The notes under the pieces are model-generated. The model saw only the letters and a program-made list of their open reading frames with translations. It had not been told where the DNA came from and searched no databases. A stretch of 14,139 bases of DNA from the NCBI GenBank assembly GCA_015501595.1, contig JADNRX010001124.1:1-14139 (forward strand), written 5' to 3'. This document shows, piece after piece, positions 1 through 10,192 of this stretch. The first letter of the stretch is position 1. Each line of letters begins with the position of its first letter. Position numbers and translations under genes: made by a program. The stretch comes from Hymenopellis radicata (Eukaryota; Basidiomycota; Agaricomycetes; Agaricales; Physalacriaceae).

Positions 1-623
1 GTCCTCATTCGCTAAATTCGCCAAGGTCTGTCATAATACCGCCCGGGTATATCTCGCTCGCTTTCTCAAACACACCAAAATACCTGACGCATTATCAACT
101 TCTTGAAGGCCACATTCTATGCCATATTCATCCTCGAGATCCTCTCCATCCTGGATTTTATTCCTACATGGGCATCGCCGCCTGATTCGTGCGAGGTGCA
201 TATTACGTGGCCTTTTCTCGTCAGTTGGGCTATCCTCGTTGGCGGCGCCAGCCTCCGCGTATACTGCTACCACATCATGTCGCAATATTTTACCTTTGAA
301 TTATGCATACGCAAGGACCACCGCCTAATCACCTACGGCCGTACGCCTGCGTCCGACACCCAAGCTACACCGGGGCGATTCTCGCTGCGTTAGGCTCCGT
401 ATGGTGCGCGCTGCTCCCTGGATCGTGGCTGGAGTGCGTAATCCCCGGGGGAATGACGCCTCTACGATGGGCGGGTGTCATGTCGTTTTGTGCTGTGGTG
501 ATAAGAGCTGCGTTGATTCCGCGGATGAGGAAGGAGGATAATATGCTTCGGGAGGCGTTCAGCGAAGAGTGGGATAATTGGAGAAAAGCGGTACCGTATA
601 GGTTGATTCCTAGGGTATACTGA
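1..623 (+). pseudogene. ICMT-like methyltransferase, 5' end outside window, frameshifted
   Basis: This is the 3' part of a protein-S-isoprenylcysteine O-methyltransferase-like gene (STE14/ICMT family, an ER membrane enzyme that methylates prenylated cysteines). Positions 1-25 fit the end of exon 1, ending in an AAG Lys codon. A GT-AG intron at 26-108 follows, and exon 2 starts at 109. The exon junction matches the one in the two other copies in this window. Exon 2 shows hydrophobic helices, then FTFEL and RKDHRLITYG. At about 337-341 the frame slips by one base. The next frame continues with PYACVRHPSYTG, the SAM-binding RHPxY motif, and then the family C-terminus with RMRKEDNMLREAF and VPYRLIPRVY, stopping at 621-623. 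A lost C in the GGCCCG that would encode Gly-Pro explains the slip. It could be a pseudogene or a base-call error, but copy 3 is broken at the same point. The stop lies 81 bp from the stop of the convergent copy 2. Confidence 0.75.
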
Positions 624-704
624 CAGGGTTCAATGGAACATTAGGTCAAGTTCTAACGGTTATTGGGAACACTGAGGACACGCGGTGGCGACCAATTATA
701 CTCC

Positions 705-1485
705 TCAATCCTTCAATAAAACTCCTGGAACTAAACAGTAAGGCACCCTCTGACTCCACCTATCCCACTCCACCCCAAACGTGCGCCTCAGCATCTCATC
801 CTCCCTTGGGATCCTCAACATCAAACTCACAATCACAGCCGACGCCACCAAAACCCAATACGCCACCAGAACCTTCCCTACACATGTCTCCAGCAACCCA
901 GACTGGGCTATCCACGATCCACTTAGTTGGCTGCAGATGGCGCCCACGATGGTAAGAATCATGCCGGTGTAGCTTGGGTGTCGGACAAAGGCGTACGGGC
1001 CGTCGACGACGAGCCGATGATTCTTGAGGATGCTCAACTCGAACGTGAACTGGCTCCCGAGGGTGCGGTAGCATGATATGCGAATGAAAGTTCCCGTTAT
1101 CGTTAGTACGTTGCCCAAAAGGAATAAGGGTGTAATTCCGATCCCTTGCGCTGTACGACTGTGGCGGAACATCAACGCGGCGAGAATCTGTCGGGAGAGG
1201 GGGCTGGACTGTGTATGGCTGGCAAGGATGACGAGCGTCTCGATAAGTTCTACACTCCACGAAATGGCCTTCAATAAGAAGGAAGATTGAGTAGTGTTCG
1301 TGTACGATGGTGAATGGAGCGCTCACCCGCAGCAAAACGCACGGCCCCGATAAACTTCGCAGGAACTGCTCTCTCCAATCCGGCACGACGTGCTGGACAC
1401 GCGGCAAAGGCGCGTTAGGAGGCTTTCCGGTGATACGCATACTGATAGCGTCGGAGAAGATGAGAGGGACTTTGAGGAGGGACAT
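705..1485 (-). CDS. ICMT-like protein-S-isoprenylcysteine O-methyltransferase (intact copy)
   Basis: This copy has two exons, 1485-1327 and 1268-705, joined by a 58-nt intron (1326-1269, GTGAGC...AAG, phase 0) to give 240 residues. ICMT enzymes transfer a methyl group from SAM to the carboxyl of a C-terminal prenylcysteine at the ER membrane. Visible signs are a conserved N-terminus starting MSLLKVPL, hydrophobic helices around residues 54-75 and 95-120, FTFEL, KNHRLVVDGPYAFVRHPSYTG carrying the RHPxY SAM motif, a hydrophobic segment, then REDEMLRRTFGVEWDRW and VPYCLVPGV. The length is usual for the family. The ATG at 1485 was chosen because exon 1 is then exactly 53 codons, the same as in the third copy. 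The gene is convergent with copy 1. It is more divergent than copies 1 and 3 are from each other, but it is the only one with an unbroken motif. Assignment to ICMT rather than a related PEMT-like methyltransferase is by motif recognition. Confidence 0.87.
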
Positions 1486-1538
1486 CGCGTTAAAGAAGGT
1501 GGAGAAAGATAGTGCAAAGAGGGTGGCATCTTATAGCA

Positions 1539-1616
1539 TGAGTTCAAGAGGAGCTGTAATTTGGGCAGCGGGAAACGTGAGTTCAAGAGGAGCTGTAATT
1601 TGGGCAGCGGGAAACG
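1539..1616. repeat. 39-bp tandem direct duplication, two copies
   Basis: The block at 1539-1577 is repeated exactly at 1578-1616, and the first four bases (TGAG) recur once more at 1617-1620. The unit includes AGTTCAAGAGGAGCTG and TTTGGGCAGCGGGAAAC. It begins 54 bp upstream of the start codon of the - strand ICMT-like gene, so it may lie in that gene's promoter or leader. The period is a multiple of three and both units are open on the + strand, but I see no real gene there. Confidence 0.95.
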
Positions 1617-2125
1617 TGAGAAGCGAGCGACATACAGATGCTACGAATTTCCCATGTAGACCTGTGGCGAACACACGCTCATGGATGGTGGCGAATTCAA
1701 ATTGGACGGAGGTTTTAACAATCCGGCTTCAGCGGCAAGCAGGAAGACAAACTGAGCTCTGTTTATGAAGTTTCAGTGCCGAACAAAGCCAAAGATCAGC
1801 ATGGTATTGTCTAGAGCGCATGTAGGACTGGTTTTTGAAGATTGACATTCGACAGTCAAAACGTTCTGTTCCGCCGCGGCACTTCCAACCGTGCAAAGGC
1901 ATCAACATAGGCCGTTCTGATGTTGGTCTGTGTCTAGGACAGACGCGACTTGGATCCATCCGTTCATGTTTTGACAACACGGATCGCTCTCCTTGATGAT
2001 CGCTGTCTGTACTCATACAGACCTCGCACAGGGGGCGGCGGTCACGCAAGGGACGTCCGTCTGAGGGCATAGAACGTGCAGGAGACAGTCGTCGAAGGAC
2101 ACGAGAAAGAATAAACATGACAGCC

Positions 2126-2455
2126 TGAGAATCACCTTCTCAAATCCGTCCAACAATGATCTAGAAAAAGCTTGTACAGACGAATCACCATTCAAGATAA
2201 TCAACGTCGCGGGCACGACTGTACTCGACGTGTTTCTGGATGTCCTGTCATTAGAATACGATCCTACAAGACCGGCGAAAGCCGAGCCCAGTTATGTTCG
2301 CTCGCAAGATAGGAACGTGCGTAATGGCAATGTCATGTTCGAGGTCCAAGGCCCCAAGGCATAACCGCATGCAGAGTTTATCGCTTAGACCTCGCCACCG
2401 AAATAGCTTGCAGACACCTGCACATTTACACGTGCCTGAAGCTTTGGACTCTTGG
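2126..2455 (+). pseudogene. Possible decayed coding remnant, unknown
   Basis: Two adjacent + strand stretches read like protein but lie in different frames. The first, about 2126-2363, contains SPFKIINVAGTTVLDVFLDV and ends at a TAA. The second, about 2358-2471, contains RVYRLDLATEIACRHLHIY and ends at a TGA. The hydrophobic spacing is loosely like the helical part of BTB-type proteins of basidiomycetes, but I cannot identify the family. No GT-AG intron I could find joins the two pieces. I infer a degenerate gene fragment; it could equally be chance open sequence. Confidence 0.25.
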
Positions 2456-2825
2456 TCGGTTTACGATCAGATGAAATTGCAATTGGTTTACATCTTCCAT
2501 ACCTTGACGAAGGGACCGAAGAACGTGTTCATTCAAAGTCGCTTAACCAGCAGTGATATCTTCAACTGGTCTGATATCAGTCTCATCAATCAGCTCAAAA
2601 TACACCTACAATGATCTAGCCTTATGAACGACAGCCTGGAATACCCCATGTCACGCAGCTGCCTTCACAATGGAATACGCCTTTATACGATATATATAGT
2701 TATGCCATGGGTAGATAATATACAAATGCTAATCTATAAGTAGTCTCGCACAAACCGTCCAAACGAAAAAGCGTCCAAAAAAAGGAAAGTGGTGGTAGCG
2801 GAGGTGGTCTAATTCAGTTACAACA

Positions 2826-5800
2826 TCAGCGATTTTCTTCCTCCTTCACAGCCTCCGACATTAGATCTGCCCAACAGGTCAGAAACAGATCAATCAATCA
2901 AGCAGGCAAGATGACAACGTACCGCCCCACATAGAATTTTGTATAGATGACGACGAGAACACGCCGCCGTCCGTCTCATCGTCTGATATCGAGGTTCTCC
3001 TTGATCAAGAGTCAGTAATGCGTCGTGGTGACTGCGTGCCGCGGACGTACGGGAACTTGAACCCAAAGTCAGTGCCCAACATGCTGATGTCGCTTATCCT
3101 TCGACTACTCCTCTGCAGACCCTTCCCTGGACTCATGTCTGATGCAAGCGAGACATCCGGCGCGTAGAATCGCTGATGGGGAGTTGGGGTCGCAGGAACC
3201 GACGCGGTGCCATCCGCGAGGGAAGCGATATCGCGCGTTGACATGGGGGGCGTGCCAGGCATGGGGTCGACGATGATGGACGGAATGTCTACAAAACTAA
3301 TGTGAGTTATAATTGAAAACAGAATCCAACACCTCTTACCTTGCATCGAAAACCTAGAGCGTCGTTTGCGTTCCATATGGGCCAGGAAGCGTCGACGATG
3401 AGATATCGTTTTGAGAAGAGACCGCACACGGTCCAAGTTGACCAGGTCCGTAACCAGCTTGTTGGTCCTTGTCCGCGCCACTAAATCATGCAAACTAGGG
3501 ATGGCAGTCAGCACAGCGAACAATGCGCAGTAAAGAGAACGAACACTAAAGCTTCGTGGTCGACGATAAGCTTATGATGAGCCAAGAGCGTCAACATTCC
3601 GGTGAACGTAATGCCCAGGCCATTGTGGGTGACATTAGCCTCGTGGTACAACCGGCTGTATATCGCTCTTCGCTTCCTAGCGGCTCCGAAATCGATACCA
3701 TCGAGCACCCGCGACAGTTTCTGGAGGTCAATACCGCTGGCTTCATGTGCCGGCCAGGTGTAGTCGGAGTCCGGAGTGTGCTTGGACGCGTTCATGATGT
3801 TTGGTATGCTGTATTCCACCGGATATATTCTGACCTCAAACACACCGCTGAGTCGCTGGTGGACCAACAAGTCAAGCAGTGTTGATTCGGCGGGAAAAGG
3901 AACTGACCGAGAAGAACGCCGCGAAACGGTTTCGTTCCAAATACCCGGTCTTTGGATTCGCAAACTCCGCCCAAACTTTCTTGAACGACCGCATTTGTTC
4001 ACGAGTAATCGACTTGGCGCCGCCAGATGTTTGAAACACGTATGAAAAGTTGTCGACGACAACACCAGTGAACAAATTGACAAAGATGTACTGTCGGATT
4101 TCAGCCGAGATACAATTAAGAACAAGGAGATCCATACCATGCTGAGAACGTTCCATGCTATGAATAACGTGAATGCCCATCCAGTGCTACCACAGTCCGA
4201 GTCAGTTTGACTTCCGGACGAATTGGTGCAACGCGGGTAAACGAGGGCACTATGCAACGTTTTCAAAATTTAGATCCAGGCGACTCATAACACACTTACT
4301 AGTCGTGCATGTATTGATTCCATCCCTCCCTATGAGGTTTCGCGTTATTAACTGCATCCCGCATGAAAACATGAGTCCTCACCCAGTACTCATAAACGCC
4401 AACATCACCAGTGCGTTCGCAACAGAGTTATAGTTCTGAGTCCGAGTCTCCGCACCACCAAGCTTGGTTAAGCCGAAAACCTCGACAAACAAGATCGCAA
4501 AGAAACCAAAGAAGATGAGCCACAGAGTGAGCAAATTCAAAATGGCGTTCAGGCTCGCCCTGGGCAACGAAATCAGCCAAACCATAAAACATAGCCAACG
4601 TGTACGTACATGACTGTCTTGAACAGCTTGTTAAGACTGTTCGTTCGCTGTACCAGCTTGAACGCCATACTAACAAGGAACAGCTTCTGAAGCTGCTGAA
4701 TGGCGAACCCGCTGTCTTGAAAACGAACAATGATCGTAGTCGATAAACTTCCCGCCGACGAAACGATATCGAACAAGTTCCATCCATTCGCACGGAAACT
4801 CCGCCATCCCAGTCCGAGGAGCCGAATAAACACATCCACAATGTAAATGAAAGTCAAACCAAGGAAGAAGTCATCTAACGCAACGTGTCAGTCGTCTACC
4901 CTTATAGCCAGGACAACACACCTACTTCGCAGCGTGTCCGCAACATTTTGAGTCGTGTACGTCTGGGTCCTAATGGCGGCTTCAGGAACGCGGCGACCCC
5001 TCCAATATGGATAACTCACATTAAAGCAATGATGTGGACGATGTACAATACAAGCATCGCGCGCGCCCACCAGCCATGCTTGTGCACCGCCCTATCAAAG
5101 CACCACGCCCGAACCGCCCAAGCAGGGCGCTTCTTCGGTCGCTTAGATGGACGCTGACGGGTGATAAGCTTTTTGAGGTCTATCCACTCGCGCTGGGCCT
5201 GGGTCAACAAAGCTGTGCCCGTCTTGGACGTAAAGTTCCCAATGATAATGCTGCACACAACCAATCAGTGCACTGCTACCATTGCAAGGCAAGGAAGATA
5301 CGCACGAAACGAAGAGCGTCAATATGATAACACCGCCAAGCAAGTTGTAAATGACAAAGAAGAGCGCGTTCACAGGGTGCGCATTCGTACTCGGCTGCGC
5401 GTTCGCCGACGTGATAGCCGTCCCCACCCACATAACATCGATCCAGCCCTCCAACGACACAATCTCAAACAAGATCAGCAACGACGACTTGAAATTGTCA
5501 AACGAAAACTTTGTCGACGGCGCCGGATTGTCCCACACCCGCGGCGCCAGAAAGCCAAATGAATTGCCATAGACAGTATTCGAATACTCTCCTTGACAAT
5601 CCGTCTGACCCGCAACGCTCGTGTCATTGCACAAGTTCATCTTGCCCGCGAATAGGTTGAGCCCCCACACGGCATATGGGATCATGTAGAGGATGGCAAG
5701 GACAGCAGCATCGATGATACGAGATGCGCCCGAGATGATCAGCGACTGGAACGATTTCCTGGTCGCATCAAAGAGGGTGATGAAACGCAGCACACGTAGC

Positions 5801-8800
5801 GCCTTGAGTGAGCGCGTTAAGCGACTGAGACCACCAACGAATAGCAAGCCTGTAGTGACGTTGACGAGAAGACCGACAAGGATCATGAAATCAATGATGT
5901 TCCAGATACTCCGAACATAGGCATTGGGCGTGAAGGTGACTCCATCAGCGATGATCTTGATGATGAACTCCAACAGCAGCGTGAACCCAAAAGCGACTTC
6001 TGCGATATCGAACCACGCCAAACGCGTCGCCCCGTTCTCGATCCAATAGTTGCGCCGGAATAGTGGTGTTGCGATGATCTCCACGACAATACCAGCTAGG
6101 ACGGTAGCACAGAGCAACGTCTGGAAGATGGTATGAGCGACGGGTGATTGTGGGGTCCCAAAGATGCGCTCTCCATGTGCGGGCATGACGAGTTTCTGGC
6201 ACATCTTCCGAATGACGTTGTCCTGAGAGAAAATCCAGAACGTCTTGTCGTACGAGGGATGGTTACGAATGAAGTCAGCCTTCTGAGCTCGCCGCTCGTA
6301 CAAGGCGTCATTGACGTCCTCGGTAGTCGTAATCTCCACGTTCAAGGAAGCTAGCAATTCCCTAAAGAGAAATGCTTAGGACTATTATCAAGTGGCCAAG
6401 CGGAAGAACACACAGATGCCGTTCAGTCTCCTCGTCTTCATGATCCTGTTCATCACGAGGATACGTCTTGAGTGTAGCAAGGGGAACGTCCTCGGACGGA
6501 GGCGACCCAGCGTACATGCGGTGCAGTGTCCTAAGGGACTTGCTGGCGTAATGGCGCGCTCCTTGAACAGTACCTGAACGAGTTGGCTACAGAAGACACC
6601 ATCAGCAATTGGCGTTGAAGATGGCGAAGCTGACCGTACCGTGGTGGGCGACGTCATACCCCTCGGTACACTGTAATCCTGAACCAAGGACTTCTGCATT
6701 GGCAAGATAAGGTTGGACGGCAGGTTCTCGACCGTAACCTTGACCGGGTTCGCCTTGACCCAGCGATATGGGTTGAGTCGCCTCATCCACCCCGCACTAC
6801 TCTCGGGAACATGAGTCGTCGCGTAATAGTTCGTGACCTGCTTGCTCTTCTTTGACTCTTCCGCGATATCAAAGTTCTCGTTGATAACGGCGATGAACAT
6901 CTGCAGCACGATGACTGGATAAACATCAGATAAGGAGATGCATCGCAGAGAACCTCACGTACAGTTTGCAAACAGCATCCAACCCGATAGGAATAGCACG
7001 ACCACAACTGTCTGACCCAGCAGTGCCTCGGCGCCCGAGCCACCATACAGAACATCGGTCCAATTCTCCGACGAGAAGATCTGATAGACCGCGAGGAATG
7101 CGTTGTACAGATTGGCGAAGGTAACATCTTGGCCCGACGCAAAATCTCCGCGCATCAGTTGAACGGAGACCAGAGCCGAGATGTAATTGACCGTGATCAA
7201 GAACAGCGTCATATTGGCCAGACCATACACATTGCCGAACACCGTCAACTGTAAGGAACATCGTCAATAATGGCCAAGCATTCACGAACTTTAAGGACTC
7301 ACCAGCAGCGGTCGCATCCTAGGTACCTCCAGAATCACCCTGTAGAACCGCATCAACTGTAGTATCGTCAACCACGGATACGCATCCGAGTCGTGGATCA
7401 CCGGGATCTGGATGATACTGGATCCAATAGCCAAGAACAAATCAAGATTATTCTGTGCATGCTTGAAGAAATCCCTCCAGTCCGGAAGTGCAGCTAACAC
7501 TCGCAGGACGATCTCCACGTCAAACGCAAACGTTATACCAAGCTCGCCGTAGTACATGATGAGCTGCTGCATGTCGCCAACGTCGACCGTCCTCGTAGCT
7601 TGCAGGGTAAGAGACACAAGCGCGAGCAGCACCCAGCACCATTTCGAGTGCTCGTATATGATCTTGGCGAGGTTCTGACGTTTTTGCTGCCTGGGGTCTC
7701 CATTTGCCCAACCATCGTCTTGGTCATCGGTCAATTGGGCAGTTCTACAGAGACAGTTTATCAGCTGACCATACAAACCACCTCAAGAGACAACTCACGT
7801 CCCGGCACCAAATGCACTCTTGCTAGTCTCCTTCCTGATCGCCGAGAAGGTGTTCGTGATGACGGCGACAAAGAGATTGATGAGCCAAAAGTTTAAAACA
7901 ATCACGCAGATGATGAAGAAGAGACACGACACGAAGTACTCCGAGTCGATCATCGCGTACATCAGCGGGGACCACTTTCATCGAATGTCATGATCGCGTT
8001 GAAGTTGATATAAACACAGCGACGCACCCCATTGGCAGAAGCAACAATGACAACCTGAAGTGCAGCGTAGTAGATGGTATCAAAACTCTCTACGTTCTGC
8101 TGCGGGTTTTCTGATTCCTGCGGTTTTGTTAAGCACATTATCAACAAAACTTCAATCGACACGTACCCTGCAAACCTGACCTATCGGACAGATATATCCC
8201 TTCGAGTCGACCGAGTTTGTTCCGTCCAACTGAATGTAACTCATGACCGTCAAATTATCGGGGTTGATATAACCGCCGCAAAATTGAGAATCGCGCTGGA
8301 CTTCGTCCTCTCCCAAAGTTGGACTGATATAACACGTTCTGCGCATAGAGCCTTTGAACGCTTGGATACCAATAATCCTACGCGAGAAACTGTTAGTTGG
8401 ATGCATAGACTTCAGAACCAAGTTTACTCACGAAAACAGTATCATAGCAAATAACACAAAGTACGCGACACTCGTGAGTAATGGTCTGGCTGTCTTCAAG
8501 GAGTGCATAATGGTCTATGACGCGTTCAGCCCTGAGCCCAAACGAAAGTGTCCGAAAAGCCCTCACCGTTGTGCCCGAAGTGATAGCTAGCAGCCGTGCT
8601 GTTCGAATAACGCTCAGGGCTCTGAAGATTCCGATATGAGAAGATCCATGTTCAAGACCGGTAGAGGCCAGGATAAACGATATCCAAAAGCCGGTGATAG
8701 CAACGAAATCAATCCTGCTCCAACTGTGACGGAGGTATGGAATATTCCGCTGAGTTTTATCGTGCTGCTGCTTAACGCTCAAGCGAAAGGGCAGGTTCAC

Positions 8801-10192
8801 GTAATCCGACTTTTCTGACGCTTGGAAAGGATTCATCCGAGATAGCAGTGTGGAGGACTTGACGTCCTGTCCTAGAGACTGAGACAGCTGAACAGCATGC
8901 TTCGCCTTCTCCTTGACCTGCTCCATGGTACTGGGGTGTTCCTCGAGGCGGACACCCGAGGACAGTACGAAGGGTCGCATCATATTGCTATTCATTCGGC
9001 GCAGTTTTTGGGTGATGGAAAACTGGCGTGTGAGGGAGGGGTCAGCGGAGGGGTCCACGTTGTGGGCGGAGGGATCGGCACGCGTAGAGAAGATGTGGAA
9101 GATGGAGGAGGCAGGGACTTCGGGGTCAAATAGGAAACCAGAGACACAGATACGAGCAAAAGCTTCGAGTCTAATGGACGATTAGACGAGAAGACGTAGG
9201 AGGCGCGGATACGCACGTAAATATGATAAATAGCACAAATAAAACATAGTCCTCCCATGCGTGGAAATAGCCGCTGAGGGTGGGTGGTAGGTCGCCGTCG
9301 CTGGCAACGGTTAGAGAGCGCGACGACTGAATGGTGAGCACGACGGCGTTTAAGATAATGAGTAGTAGTATAATGCTTTCCGTCCATCTGTTATCAATGT
9401 TAGCAAATCAAGCATAAATGAAAGGTAAACTACGCACGGGTATACAAGAGCGCGGTATAACGCAAGGCGTACCCTGCTATGCGGGCCCAGACAGCATATT
9501 GTGCGCCCGCGTATAGGCAAGCGTTTAGTGAGGTCTGGTAGATCGTCCTGGTCACTATCGCCAGCGTCGTGATACTGGTCGTCCTCGCTCTCCAGCCTCT
9601 CCAAGCCGGATCCGGCGAGATTGACGACGCGCAGGGACATGCGGCGGAGATTCTGGGAGACCGACTTTATCGCCGTGCCCGTCTTCTTCAGCGGTGAAGG
9701 CGTCGCGCTATACCGCACCGTTCTCCGCCGCGTCCGAGCAGTTGGCGTCGCCTGCTCGGTGTCGTGTTCGCTCGCCGTCAGCCTGATCTCATCCTCCGGC
9801 CCAATAATTCCGCTGCTATTCCCGCTCCTTAGGGTGTTGGGTATAAGCGAGGCCGACGAGGGCCCCGCCTGCGGCGACGAATACATGTGGTTGAAGGAGG
9901 AGTATGAGTTGTAGGGTTCCGTATCATTCGGGAAGAAAGGATCGTCGTTGACCGTGTACACTGCCGGCTGGCCGTCGTTGTGGTGGTCAAAGGAGTGTGA
10001 ATCAAAGCGTAGGGGGTCCTGCCCGGCTTCCACCTTGCCCCAGCTGCGACGGCGGGTGACAGTCTCCGTGGTGTCCAGCGATGGCGAGGGCGGCGCGGAT
10101 ATGCCTGCGGGGGTGCCAGTCAAGTCAATTGCAGACGTCGACAGCGTGCGTGGATTTGTCGGTCTCTGGTAATATTTGTCCGCTGCGTCCAT
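2826..10192 (-). CDS. CCH1: Cch1-type calcium channel pore subunit, 24 exons
   Basis: Exons: 10192-9438, 9387-9217, 9170-8567, 8514-8432, 8377-8167, 8117-8028, 7974-7799, 7744-7303, 7248-6963, 6914-6660, 6573-6414, 6361-5306, 5250-5020, 4969-4926, 4874-4610, 4559-4383, 4329-4300, 4249-4138, 4090-3908, 3855-3545, 3494-3340, 3288-3051, 2999-2923, 2866-2826. They join in phase to 6,153 nt (2,050 residues), close to the length of yeast Cch1. Residues 1-250 are a Ser/Pro-rich cytosolic tail. Four S1-S6 repeats follow: I (about 253-680, with a long S2-S3 loop), II (about 731-945), III (about 1150-1435) and IV (about 1488-1735). Pore-loop residues are N637 (SANGW), E905 (SSENW), E1382 (SLEGW) and E1670 (TGEGW). 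A Cav-like C-terminal region (about 1740-1790, FKKVWAEF) and a basic tail follow. In fungi Cch1 works with Mid1 at the plasma membrane for Ca2+ entry feeding calcineurin. All introns are 47-56 nt except intron 2 (46) and intron 10 (86, boundaries least sure). No frameshift or internal stop was met. Confidence 0.95.
3000..3050 (-). other. CCH1 intron 22: 51 nt with in-frame TGA
   Basis: Unspliced, exon 22 runs into a TGA at 3007-3005 and would end the protein with RRITDS. Removing 3050-3000 gives a GTACGT donor, a CTGAC branch-like motif and an AAG acceptor, in phase 2. It joins the frame to exon 23 and then exon 24. The joined tail, with [19 protein letters not shown], reads as continuous protein and ends at the TGA at 2826. 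The GTACGT donor is the same as at several other introns of this gene. Because the intron is a multiple of three and the stop is in frame, retaining it gives a shorter C-terminus. Confidence 0.8.

Larger units (their letters stand above)
1486..2825. other. Region without an intact gene
   Basis: Apart from the 39-bp duplication and a decayed coding-like stretch at about 2126-2455, I see no intact gene, tRNA or transposon here. The open frames on both strands are short, lack family motifs and are not bridged by plausible introns. The right end, about 2640-2825, is A/T-rich with TATATATAG near 2692 and is most simply the 3' untranslated and terminator region of the - strand CCH1 gene. Confidence 0.6.

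Noticed and set aside
341..364. A GT...AG span of 24 nt at the copy 1 frameshift, with an equivalent span in copy 3, as an intron that restores the frame.
   Set aside because: It is far below the 46-59 nt used here, it would remove the catalytic RHPxY motif, and the joined frame soon hits a stop.
1307..1768. A 153-residue + strand open frame containing a duplicated 13-residue unit.
   Set aside because: It overlaps exon 1 of the ICMT-like gene in antisense; the repeat is explained by the DNA duplication, and no family signal is seen.
2337..2350. A GTTCGAGGTCC string resembling a tRNA B box.
   Set aside because: No A box at the right distance and no cloverleaf could be drawn around it.
3005..3007. 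TGA as the natural end of CCH1.
   Set aside because: A 51-nt intron with good signals removes it and joins a coherent tail through two more exons; it is kept only as a possible intron-retention form.
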